Source: Tulasnella sp. 424 (lineage: Eukaryota > Basidiomycota > Agaricomycetes > Cantharellales > Tulasnellaceae). From it: 64,000 nucleotides of DNA. The position numbers and the translations under genes were made by a program. This document shows positions 36,385 through 48,114 of this stretch, in pieces (the stretch's first letter is position 1; each line of letters starts with the position of its first letter). The stretch is from the NCBI GenBank assembly GCA_019633425.1, contig WSUB01000004.1, positions 496,001 to 560,000 on the forward strand, read 5' to 3'. Under the pieces are notes generated by a model. It was not told the DNA's origin, did no database searches, and saw nothing but the letters and a program-made list of their open reading frames with translations.

Positions 36385-39373
36385 ATGCCGCTCTCTGTAA
36401 TTGAAACCAATCCTCCTCCTCCTCAGTCTCCACCCCGACTCACGCCGGAGAATTTGCAGCATCCATCTCTTCAAGTCTCTACGGAATGGTCGATACGTCG
36501 CATTAGGGACTTTGTTCAAACTCAAAAGAACCTGTCAGGGTATTATTCACAACAAGGCGTCTCGTACTATCAGCACTGGGAAGAGATGATAGACCAGCCT
36601 GTTGGCGAGGGTGATGCCCTGGCTAATCGACCTGGACCTAGCGCTTTCGCGACACCAATCCTAAAACCTCGAGCGCCGAAACATGCCCATGCGGATTTTC
36701 CGCAAAAAGAACCTCTTTCGGAAGCTGTTAAGGATGACATACAACCCGAAACGTTGCCTGCAAAGCCAAATCTTCGGAAGGCGACTGATAAAACCGACGA
36801 AGGAAACCCGGTAGTCTTCAAATCACTCGAGGCATTAAGGGATTCAACGAATATAGATGAACCAGTCACCAGTCCAAAGAAACGCAAGCCTCAGGCGACC
36901 TCAACCAAGGAGCTCGAGAACACAAAACAATCCGAATCGAAACTAGATGAACACGAACAGCGTAAGTACCCTTCCGACGACTTAGATTACATCATTGAAG
37001 CTAAGGACATTATCATCAACAGGACTTGCAGAAAGACGTGAACGTCGTCGTGCTAAGCGGGAAATTGTGAAACCTCCAACTCCCCCCAGTCCTTCTTCGA
37101 GGTCGGAATCGTCTGTCTCGGGGAAAGAGCTTCCTTCCTCTCCTGACAAGGTCACCAAGAAGAGAGCCGATGTCAAAAACCGTAAAGGAAGAAAATCCAA
37201 ATCAAAGATAATTCCTGGTATTGCACTGATGGAAACCTTCTCGGCGGGGAATCTTGGGAAGGAACGGTTGACGGTCAGGCGTAGCTGCTCATTGACATGG
37301 CGCTATAACCTCAATCATACGTTTTCTTTCTTAGCTGAAGCCTGCTACAGCCGTTGGGCTATTCAATAAGGGTCGTTCTTCCGCCAACGGTTCTAAGGAC
37401 AAGGCTGTTGCTTCGCAAGTCCGTGCTGGAGGTGCGAAAGGAAAGAAGGCGAAAGCGGTATCCTCGAGTGAGCCCTATCAGCATATTATCTAAATTTCTC
37501 TACCTCATCGATCTCTCCCACAGTGGCCGATCTTATGTTTCCCGAATTCGCATTTTTGAAGCCTTCGGGGTCCGGGAGTGGCTCCAAGAAACGCGCGCCT
37601 TTGGTTTCTCCTGCCAAGTCGACTCGCACCAAACAACGCCAAAAAAAGAAAAGGATCGTCATCCAGGAAGAAAGCGGGTCAGACGAATCGGTTTCTTCGC
37701 ATAGAAGCAGCATTTCGCCTACACAATCACCTCCAACATTCGGACGTGAAAATAGAAACCAAGCAGCCCAGGAATCTATTCTCACTGAACCGCAAGGCGA
37801 TCTTTCCAAGAAAGAGCGACGGAAGAAGGCGGTATCAACCTCCAAAGCTCAGCTGCCACCTCCCTCGAACTCCTCCGATGCTTCCGACACGTCGTCCCAA
37901 TCGCGCTCTAACGCGTCCCGCCGAGAACCAAAAACCTCTGCCCACCCCCCTGAAAAGCTCCGCTACCTGTCACCCCCATGGGAGATCGACGGGAGCCTCG
38001 TAGGAGATCTTGTACCTGCATCCGAGCAGGGTGGGATGAACATGCTTCAGACAGCACCTAGGGGACCTTCTCCCTCCGCCAGCGTCAGTGAGAAAGTCGT
38101 CGTGGTATCTGGTAAGTGGGGGTTGGCCGAGAAGGAGGTAACGAAGGAAGCCCGCGAGTCTCGGGTCGTCGAGGAAGCGAAGGAGGTCGCTACTGCAAAA
38201 GAAAATAAGATGGTCAACGGAACTCGCTCGCGGTTCTTTCCTGCTTCTCACCCTCGGGACGAACCGTACTGTGAGGCCGTCGGTTCAACTAACGTCGCCG
38301 TCCCGCCTCAACCACATCGCGGTGAACTTCTGCAGAGTCCAAAGGCACCTTCTCCTCGTCCTTGGCATGCCTGTCCAGAGCCGCTGTATCAGTATCAGGA
38401 AAACCAACAAGCGCATCCGGACACATTCTCGGACTCAGTCACGAACCACGCCAACACTATGAACTACGAGGCGCATCCTACGTCCTATTACAACCCCAAC
38501 ATCGCGCCTCATCAACACAATTACACGTCTGGATTCGAGTACTTTTCAGTTTCTTCCCGGGTTGCGTCACCGGACTTTGACCGTGCCGAAGACTTCACCC
38601 CGCAGGAGGATATTATCGCCTTCGTTCCAGACTTCGAGCAAGGGCTCGCTTTTGAAGAGGAATATCCAACGCAGACTCACTTCGGCTCGTTACCTGCCTA
38701 CGAAAGCTTTTATTTTACCGATCAAGGTACTCTACAGCAACATCAAGGACAAGCAAGCGATCATCATCTATGGATTCCCCAGTCTATGACCACGCAAGGG
38801 CCGGGAGCGAGCGCATATGTAACATCGACATCGAAGATTCCTAGAGAAATAGACTTGGAATGTGGCGACCTCGAAATGGACCACGCGGGTTCATTCGAAG
38901 GGGCTTACTGCAATTACGAAGGGGGCTACGGGGAACGCCATCCGTACTACGCTTCCCAAGACCTGGAATACGACCATGAAGACTTCGACGACTCTCTGGA
39001 TGATGAGAACGGATTACTCCAAACGGATCGGGCCCACATGGGGGATCAGTCTGGCGATGGAAGGCCGTCCATGCTTGATGATTTCTCGTTTCTGGACGAC
39101 TCGATCGAGTATCACCGCGCAAACCAACAGAGGACCCAGATACCGCCCTACCAGGAGCCCTGGCAAGCCCCAAGTCCCAACGCTCACCACGAAATCGAAG
39201 AAGAGGAGGACGTCGACGCGAATGGTGAGTTTCAAGGTGTGTTGTCGGCCTCGGACCGGCTTGGTTCGAACTTCAAGCATGGAAGGGCTTTGCTCCTCGG
39301 TATTCAGCAGGTTGACGATGGCGGAATCGCCGTGGTGGACAATGAGTTCGCAAGGGGGCTCTGGAAACGATGA
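36385..39373 (+). CDS. Unrecognised 936-residue disordered protein
   Basis: Exons 36385-36961, 37023-37273, 37335-37467 and 37524-39373 join in frame to 936 residues. I do not recognise the family. The N-terminus has a compact block (EWSIRRIRDFVQTQKNL, then YYQHWEEMIDQP). A middle region of basic clusters (RRERRRAKREIVK, KNRKGRKSKSK) runs into a conserved-looking stretch (IPGIALMETFSAGNLGKERL spliced to KPATAVGLFNKGRSS). The remaining 600 residues are acidic and rich in Pro, Ser, Tyr and His, and end with a short hydrophobic patch (RALLLGIQQVDDGGIAVVDN). Basic clusters suggest a nuclear protein. A cryptic donor (ggtaagtgg near 38111) may give an alternative form. It lies 204 bases from the divergent RING-CH gene. 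Confidence 0.75.
36410..36425. repeat. CTC microsatellite
   Basis: About five CTC units inside the first exon of the unrecognised gene, encoding part of a proline run. Likely to vary in length between strains. Confidence 0.6.
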
Positions 39374-39897
39374 CCCAGGCTCCCTTATCGTTTCTTCGTT
39401 CCAACGGAACACCTTAGCAGTAGATATAAACCCGATTGCCATTCTGGGCAAACTAGATTCTGAAAATTCGATTGTCCTTGCTGTGGGAGGAATATCGTTG
39501 GACAACTGGAGAACGCCCGAGAGGTTCCACTCCCTCGGGCCCCAGTCACTTGCTCTGGTCCAAAGTGCAGTTCCCATGTCATCATCCACATCCCGTTCCG
39601 CCCGTCACCACAGAAAGGTCGTCGTGGTCGTCACTTGCCGGCTCCGCAATCTGAAATACTCTAAAAAGAGCAAGAGCCGCGGCGGAGATGAAAAGCAGCT
39701 AATATTTGTTTTTCTACCGGTGATAAACGGCGGACTTTGCGACGCGCCCCCCAAAAAGGAGCCCAAGAGTCGGATAACTCTCTCCACCTCTCCCCCCGGA
39801 AGACCTCTTCACCTCTCTCACAGATCCACGCGCCTTCTTTCCTTTGTCTCGAACGCGATCCAGATAAGAAGCAGCAGCCTGCGCTCACAGTTGCCTC
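39374..39897. other. Intergenic region before the SLIP-GC-like gene
   Basis: Promoter side of the GTPase gene and 3' side of the unrecognised gene. The frame that runs through here from the upstream gene is a shadow. Nothing else is recognised. Confidence 0.45.
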
Positions 39898-42800
39898 ATG
39901 TTGTCACATGTGCGTCGTATCTCCTTTTAGCAAAATGGTGGCGAAGCCCAGTAGTCTAAACTGCTATTTTTTTCCGCCAACCCAGATTAAACCCGAACCC
40001 ATCGACGAAGGACGCGTCCTTCAAGAACGTAACGTCTTCCAACCTATGGGAACGTCGTCGTCAAAAGTCAAACCAGAGCCTGATGCAGCTGAGGCGATGT
40101 TGGGCGAGACCATGGTGGGTCTTCTTCTTGCTCCGTTTTTCTCCACCCCCCAGCCAGTACGAGTCTGCTTACGCGTCATAATGTCTTTCAAACGCGTTTC
40201 TTTAAAAGAACTTGGTGGACGAAAAGCCAATCGTGTCGAGGTCTGCGACGAACACGCCCTCTGTCGGCAGCAAAGAAAACAAAGACCAGGTACCCGTCGC
40301 CCCTTCAGCCCCCCAATACGATAAATACACTTCACCCGAGGAGATTACAGTACGCTATTTCTCTCACGATATCGAGACATGGAAGACATTGCACTCACAT
40401 CGTCCCCCACCACCCAGTATAACCCCGAAGCCGCGTTGAAAACAGGGTTGGGAATCGTCGGCGTGAGTTGCATTTTTCCGACTACGCGATGCTCGCCTGA
40501 CCCATTTTTCGTACGGCGTTATAGGTCATCAAAGAGAAGATTCGTTTGCTTGACATTGGAAACCAGATGCGGAAGGATGTGTGGAAGAAGGAACTCGACG
40601 AGTAAGTCTCGCCCTGTGCCATTCGCCGCCTTCCTTTGCTTACCCGGAGCGCTTTAGACTTTCAGCCCACTCGACACCAACTACCCTGATTGCGATTTGT
40701 GGGGCCACGGGAGCAGGAAAAGTAAGTTCACCTGCCGTCGTCGTTGTACGTCTGCTAAGGAGTTCGATTAAAGTCATCTGTCATCAACGCCGTTCTCGAC
40801 GACACAATTGTTCCGACATCTGGAATGCGAGGTATGCGCCGTTTTACACCGCCCGCACTGCATTTAGCTCAAATTCCTTTTAGCTTGCACTGCCGTCGTA
40901 ACGGAAATCGCCTACAAGCCGGGTCGATCCATCGAAGGAGATGTATCCTTCCTCAGTCGCGAAGAGTGGAAAGCCGAGCTGCAAATTCTTCTCGAAGACC
41001 TTCACGACGAGAATGGGAAGGTGAAAGCCCCGACTGACATGAAATCCGAGGCCGGCGTCGCCTGGAGCAAGGTAAAGATTAGTTAGCTGGTAGTTAGATA
41101 GGTGGCTAAGATCGTTGGTCCCATAGGTCCACGCAGTCTACCCCCAGATACCTTTGGACTTCCTCGTCACTCTTACCGCCGATCAGGTAGGCTCGTTTGC
41201 ACTCTGTGTGTCAACCCGATTTTCTAATGGTTTGACTCTAGATTATTGCTCGAGATCCTGGTATCGAGAGAACCCTCGGAACAACTCGAAAGATCAGCGC
41301 TGCCAATTCGAAGGAATTCGGTAAAGCCATCGCTCCATTTATCGACTCGAAAGAGAAGAAACGCGGCAAGGCTCATGACGAAAAGACCAGCAAGAAGAAT
41401 GATAAAGCGGAAGGACCGGCTGTACGTACTTTTGCTAACTCCTCGTGCCACGGAAACCTGACTTGCGCGTCCCGATGCACTCCAGCTATGGCCGCTCATT
41501 CGCATCGTTAAGGTTCGCTGCCCAGCCAAAGCTCTCGAGAGCGGTGCAGTGCTTGTAGATTTGCCCGGTACCGCAGATGCCAACGCCGCTCGGTCCTCCA
41601 TCGCTCAAGGGTACATGCAACGCTGCCAGTGCGTTTGGATTCTAGCTCCCGTTACTCGAGCAGTAGACGACAAGACAGCAAAAGGTCGGTCAAGGTTTCC
41701 TTCTTCGGCCTGACCGATTAACAGCTTTGGCCTCCAGATCTTCTTGGGAAGGCCTTTAAGACTCAATTGATGAGTAAGTTTCGTATCCTTATCCTATGGC
41801 AGCCTAGCACTGACCAGCCTTACTCTAAATAGTGGATGGAAAGTATGTCTTAAAAACTCGTTCATGACCGTCAACCAGTATAGGAGCTGACCGCAAATCT
41901 CAGCTATGACACGTCCACTGTAACGTTCGTTGCCACCAAGACCGATGATATCTCTTGTAATGAAAGTGAGTGGCGTCGGACTCGTTCTTCTCGTGCCCAA
42001 TCCTCATCTCGTCTTTCAGTCATCACGGCACTTCGTCTTGAAGACGACCCGGAGCTCCTAGAAATTGAAGACAAGATCAGACAGTACAGAAGAGATGAGA
42101 ACGAAAAACGTAAAGCAAAGGAACAAGCGGACGCTGAAGGCAAGAGTGAGTGAAAGATGATGAACTTCTGCTGGGCCATGCCTCTGACTTTCGTACTATT
42201 GCGGACTAGAGCTTGGACAAGCCTTCCGAGAGAAACGTGCCATCGTGCTGGAATATAAGGAATGGATTCGGGCCTTGAAGGATGACAAGGACTTTGAGCC
42301 AACCCTCACTGCAACTAAGAAAGCCAAAGGAAGCCAGCCCCAGAAAACGGAATCAGGGAAAAAGAGAAAAAGTTCGGGCGAGTCGCCGAAGGCAAAGCGT
42401 CGCAAGAGCAAGTAAGTTGGCGCTTCTCCCTTCAGTTGTTGGGCCAGGCATTGATCCCATCCAACTCCTAGTCGTGACGCAGATGACGAGGATGATCCTG
42501 ACCTCGACGGCTTCGTCGTCGACGACCATGATTCGGACTCCGATTCGGACATCATGTCTGACGTCGAGTCTGTTGTCAGCAAGGTTACTGCTAGTGACAA
42601 AGACTCCGACGACGAGCGGTCTGAAAACGGCGATGACGACGTGGTAGAAGACATGGTTGAAGAAGATGAAGAAAGTGAAGAAGAGGTGACCGTCGAGTCT
42701 CTCAAGGCCAAGCAGACTATCGCAGAGGACGAAGCCCGTGAGATTAAAGAGAAGCTTGAAGCGACGAAGAATACTGCTCGGGACGCATTGAAGCAACTCG

Positions 42801-44824
42801 ACAAGTTGGAGACCCGCCTCGCGAAGGCACAACGTCAGAAGAACGGATTCTGCGCGAAGGCTCGGAACGAGGTAGGATACTAGCGTGGTTACGTTTGGGC
42901 CCACGATGACTTACTCCGCTCCGCTTACAGTACTCGCGCGATAGCCTGAAGGAGGACTGGCGAGCTGGAGTCCGGGAGATGGATCAGGAAGCCGCGATGC
43001 AGAAGGACCCCGACAACTTCGACCCTAGCTTCGAGGCTCGAGGTAAGCCGAATGGCGACCAAATGGAAGTCCTTGCTCATTGCTATTGAACTAGACTACG
43101 CTGCCATTAACTTGCCCACCTTCACGGTCTCGTCTCGAGACTATATCCGGCTTACGAAGCAAGTTGAGGGCGATGGCAAGCCGACGTGTTTCTCCGACAC
43201 CAAGGATACTCAAATTCCTGACCTCCAAGCGTGGTGCCATTCTCTTACCATCTCGTCTCGCGAGCGCACAGCACGTTCCTTCCTGCAGAAGCTCAAGACA
43301 TTTGCGGCCGCGGTCGAATCATATCTTGATGACATGAATAAGTGAGCTATCACATCGGCTGTACGTCGAAACCGTTCTGATCGCGCTGCCTGCTTCCAGC
43401 GTCAGCGAAGTGGACCGTGCCCAATTACGGAAGAGATGGGCGTCCGACTACGAGGACCCCAGCAAACACTCCCGCGGCGAGCAAAATGCACAGACATACG
43501 ATCCTTATGACTTTGGGTTCAACCTCGACCGATACTTGGCGGAATACGGAGAAGGCTTCGAGCCTCAGGCCCAAACTCCTCAAGAGCCGGCCCCAGCTAA
43601 CCCAGGCGGTGTCGCCCCAGTTTTAAAAAGGGTCCGCAAATCCAACCTGCCCAAACGCTTGTTGGCACTGTAATGACATTATCCTGTTTTAAACGTAGAA
43701 ATTTACCGAACTTGTAGACGAGGCCGTCTACAACTTGCATGACATTTTCAAAGCTGGTTTAGAAGAGAAACTCAAAATTGGAAGCGCTACGGTACGTCGG
43801 ACCGTCGGTGTACTTTATCCGCTCGTGCTGATTCTTCTCTCAGGCTTATGCGATGGCCTACGAGACATCCATGAACTTTGGAAACTCGATGCACTGGTCT
43901 ACCTTCCGGGCACATCTTCGAAGAGATGGCGTCTTCAGACGAGACTTGAATGCTGAGCTTTGCCTTCCTTTGACATCAAGCATCGCTAAAAGGTTCGTAG
44001 CTTCTCAAATTTGCATTGGAGCATGATGTCTAAAGGCACCTTTAGTTGGGGCGAAGTCTTCGAACAGGATCTTTTCGCCGAATTCGGGCGTCAGACTACA
44101 TTGGCCATAGAAAAGGTTATCGAAGAAATCAAGGATTCAGCCGCGCCGGGGTTGGCAGAACGATGCAACGTTCAGGGTAATCTTGCAACAGAAGACGCGG
44201 AAGTGAGTTACAACTCTTACGTCATGTGGCTTTCGGCTCAATATCTTGTTCTAGACCGCCTTGAAAGCCATGATACAAGTGGTACACGAAGCATTGCAGA
44301 AGGAGCAAAAAGAGATCTCGCGCTCCCTGTCACCTCATGTCCAAGAGCAGCTGCGCGATGTGTACATTGTAAGTACTCTTCCTAGTTAATATCAGATCAT
44401 CGATTGATCTATTACTGTAGCGGGCGATGGAGGAACGAGGAAGGGGCTCGGTTGCAAGACAGAAAGATGTTGTTAATCGTGGGGTTCAGGATAGCCGGGG
44501 TGACATGTTCGCTGGGGGTTCCAACATTCTGATGAGCAAACTCACCCTTGCTGCAGAGGTAAGCCTCATTAGATCTTCCGAAGTTCGTTGGGGTCTGAGA
44601 TTGTACCTTGATAGACTGTCGGGAAAGCCCTCGACGCTTCATTGTCCGAGCTCGCCCGAAAGGTCGAGGTCCTGATGTCCGTCTTGTGGGAAGATATCAA
44701 CACGACTACCGAGCAGATGGTGATCCGGAGCGCTGCTGTGGAAGTGATGGCTGAGATTTCGCAGCAAATCCAGTTTTGGATTCGGGCCGAAGAGTCGCGC
44801 CGCAAACAGGGCACTTTGGTCTAA
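39898..44824 (+). CDS. Large nuclear GTPase, SLIP-GC/dynamin-like
   Basis: Twenty-six exons join in frame to about 1132 residues. P-loop CGATGAGKSS is at 149-158, split by an intron after Lys156. The G3 motif is DLPG (343-346) in VLVDLPGTADANAARS; G4 is TKTDD. After the GTPase domain come a long charged coiled region, an NLS-like block (KKRKSSGESPKAKRRK), an acidic stretch (DSDSDSDIM...EEDEESEEE), a second coiled coil and a C-terminal helical region with MHWSTFRAHLRRDGVF. Known: this layout is that of fungal proteins annotated as nuclear GTPase SLIP-GC, named for a vertebrate B-cell protein thought to protect genome stability. N-terminal IKPEP and VKPEP are SUMO-type motifs. One coding exon is 10 bases (41833-41842). 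The start is tentative: MLSH spliced to IKPEP, or an ATG at 39934. The donor near 43608 is also tentative. Confidence 0.82.
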
Positions 44825-45057
44825 AGCTTGTCATTTTATGTTCTAGATTCGTTCTCCGGGTTTCGGCCTTTTTTCTTCTCAGCCTCTGGCCTGTTGCTAC
44901 CCTCACACCCCATAATTATTCTGTACGTTTCTCCCGTCCGAATGGAGTTTCTTTACGTCTTCTACCCCAGCAGTGGCTCCCCCGGCTGGGGATGGTGAAG
45001 GCAGTGAGAGTTGGTCGAACCGGCTTTGGGGGGGAGGACCCTGTGTTTATCCCGGCT

Positions 45058-45065
45058 TGACGTCA
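45058..45065. promoter_or_regulatory. Perfect CRE palindrome upstream of the branching enzyme
   Basis: TGACGTCA, the full ATF/CREB palindrome, 123 bases before the GLC3 ATG and just upstream of a possible TATA element (catataag at about 45073). Binding by the Atf1-like factor encoded at 19-21 kb is inferred from the motif only. Confidence 0.55.
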
Positions 45066-45187
45066 GGCTTCCCATATAAGAATTGGGGTTATGACCAAGG
45101 ATAACCTCTGCATCTTCCTGCGCCGTCGCTGATCTCTGCCATCTTTTTTCTTTCTTTTCGTTTCATCTCCTCACACCTCTAGTCATC

Positions 45188-47877
45188 ATGTCGGCCAGCG
45201 GTTCAACGGCGAAGCTCGACACCAAGCCCATCCTCAAGATGGATCCATGGCTCGAGCCTTACCTCCCAGGCATCGAGAAACGATGGGACCTGTTTGCTAA
45301 GTGGAAAGGTACTATTGACTCCACCGAAGGCGGCTATGAAAAATTCTCGAGGGGATACGAACGTTTCGGTTTGCACGTCTACGATGATGGGTCCATCAGC
45401 TACCGCGAGTGGGCTCCTAACGCGGTCAAGGCAAACTTGGTCGGCGACTTCAGTACGTGGATCGTGCGCCCCCACGAGACCTTTGCAGACTGACTCGGAA
45501 TCTGCGCTATCAAAGACGACTGGAATCGCTCGTCACATCAGATGGAAAGAGACCAGTATGGGGTATGGAGTATTACCATCCCACCAAAAGCACCGGGTGT
45601 CCCCGCCATACCCCACGATTCTAAACTCAAGGCGAGTTTGAGTTCCGCCCCGCATCTTCTTTCCGTGCTAGCTTGCTGAACCCTGCCATGCTTCTCCCGA
45701 TACGTGTCCCTGTGGCGTATAGATCTCCATGATTGTTCCCTCGCTAGGACGGATTGAGCGTATACCAGCCTGGATCAAGCGCGTTACTCAGGATCTCTCT
45801 GTGTCTCCAGCCTATGACGCTCGCTTCTGGAACCCACCCCAGGACCAGAAATACACCTTCAAAAACCAACGACCAAAGAAGCTGGGATGTCTTCGTATCT
45901 ATGAAGCGCACGTTGGCATTTCCACCCCGGAGCTTCGGGTGGGGACGTACAAGGAGTTCACCAACAACATCTTGCCACGCATACACAAACTCGGATATAA
46001 CGCGATTCAGCTTATGGCTATTATGGAGCATGCATATTACGCTTGTGCGTCATTGAACCGTTTGCGATCATGCAATCTGAGTAGCTCATCGCCCGAACAG
46101 CTTTCGGTTACCAGATCAACAGTTTCTTCGCTGCGAGCTCACGTTACGGTACCCCGGAAGAACTCAAGGAGCTGATTGACACTGCACATGGATTGGGTAT
46201 CACTGTCCTTCTGGATGTCGTTCACTCGCATGCCAGCAAAAACGTTCTTGACGGGCTGAACTCGTTCGATGGAACGGACCATCAATACTTCCACGAAGGT
46301 GGAAAGGGCCGACATGAGCTTTGGGACAGGTAAAGTCTGCACAATGTTTTTGTTTGTTGTCTTTTCTGACGGGATTTGTTTAGTCGCCTCTTTAATTATG
46401 GTCACCACGAAGTCCTTCGATTCCTGCTCTCGAACCTCCGCTTCTGGATGGAGGAGTATCAGTTCGACGGTTACCGATTTGATGGCGTCACGAGTATGAT
46501 GTACGTTCATCACGGTATCGGCACAGGCTTCTCCGGCGGCTACAACGAATATTTCGGCGACAATGTCGATCTCGAGGGCGTCGTCTACCTCATGATTGTG
46601 AGCAGGAACCGCAAGCACTCTGCTCGCCATACTGAGCGTCTCTCTAAACTTGCAGGCCAACGACATGCTTCACACCTTATACCCTGATACCATCAGCATT
46701 GCTGAAGACGTGTCGGGCATGCCTCTTCTTTGCGTGCCAGTTCCTCTCGGGGGAGTCGGCTTCGATTATCGTCTCTCGATGGCTATACCTGACATGTGGA
46801 TCAAGCTCTTGAAGGAGAAGAAGGATGAAGAGTGGGATATGGGTAACATCATCCATACCCTGACAAACCGCCGGTGGAAGGAGAAGAGCATCGCATACGC
46901 CGAAAGTCACGACCAGGCTCTGGTCGGTGACAAGACGCTGGCGTTCTGGTTGATGGACAAGGAAATGTGTAAGTCCGATTCTGCCTCATTCTAATTCGTG
47001 ACCGGGCTCAACTGATTCCGTTCGGTAGACACGAATATGTCGGATCTCACCGAGATGACGCCTATCATCTCTCGCGGCCTTGCTCTCCACAAGATGATCC
47101 GGTACGTGTCACGTGCTGGGGCCAGTAAGATGGGAAATTCTGACACGCTCTTCACATTGCCAGCCTCTTAGTTCACTCCCTCGGTGGAGAAGGATACCTC
47201 AACTTCGAAGGCAATGAATTTGGTCACCCCGAGGTTAGCCCTATCATTGTGAGGTGCTCGGCGAGGTTTAACAGATCTCTTGTGTCTACAGTGGCTCGAC
47301 TTCCCTCGAGAGGGTAACGGCAACTCGTTCCAGTACGCGCGCCGACAATGGAATGTTGTAGACGATGAACTACTCAGGTATAAGTACCTGAACAATTTCG
47401 ACGCCGCTATCCAACACCTCGAGGAGAAATATCACTGGCTGGAGGCTGATCCCGGCTATGTCTCCCTTAAGCACGAGGTAAGCTGAAGCTACCCACTTGA
47501 ACGCTCCAGCCTTCTAATGTTTTCACTGCGTAGGGCGACAAAGTGGTCGTGTTTGAACGGGCTGGTCTTCTCTTTATCTTCAATTTCCACGCCACGAACT
47601 CGTTCACGGACTACCGCGTCGGCATCGAGGTGCCTGGTGACTACAAGATTGTGTTGTCCAGCGACGATAAGAAATATGGTGGATGGGACCGTGTTGACCT
47701 TAGCACCACCTTCGTCACGACTGCTCTTGAATGGAACAACCGCAAGAACTTCCTCCAGGTATGTGCAGCCCCGTCTCCAACCAGACATCGACTGATTCTA
47801 ATGGTGTCCTTGTCGCTATATAGGTGTACATCCCATCCAGAGTTGCGCTCGTTCTCGCTCTGACTTCGACTATCTAA
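45188..47877 (+). CDS. GLC3: 1,4-alpha-glucan (glycogen) branching enzyme
   Basis: Eleven exons join in frame to 688 residues, the usual eukaryotic length. An N-terminal CBM48-type region ([27 protein letters not shown]) precedes the GH13 barrel. Catalytic residues are Asp344 in [10 protein letters not shown] (nucleophile), Glu399 in [11 protein letters not shown] (acid/base) and Asp468 in [14 protein letters not shown]. The C-terminal all-beta domain ends [13 protein letters not shown]. Known: the enzyme transfers alpha-1,4 glucan segments to alpha-1,6 branch points in cytosolic glycogen. The second intron (45632-45722) has a GC donor: CTCAAG/gcgagt; only this keeps the conserved SKLKISM...[11 protein letters not shown]. 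It is presumably stress- or nutrient-regulated, given the CRE site upstream. Confidence 0.97.
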
Positions 47878-48114
47878 CGCACCGAGTAATTGGTCTGCTA
47901 CTATTGTAACTTTGGGTGCTCTCAGTTAGCGTGCAAGGTGTCGCCTTGTTCCCCAATAATTCTTAGCCAAATTCGTCATCCATATTTCGAAGCTGTCAAA
48001 GTAGGGCAGCAATGCCAACCTGTAATCATTGCGCAGCAGTTACGAGTGTGTCTATCCAATACAGAATATAATGTCCAAGAAGGTGCATCGAGTCGAGAGG
48101 CGACGGTCAGAAGT

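Noticed and set aside
37970..39590. Minus-strand and alternative plus-strand frames over the 936-residue gene
   Set aside because: No motif, and the chosen frame is continuous over 1850 bases with consistent upstream splices.
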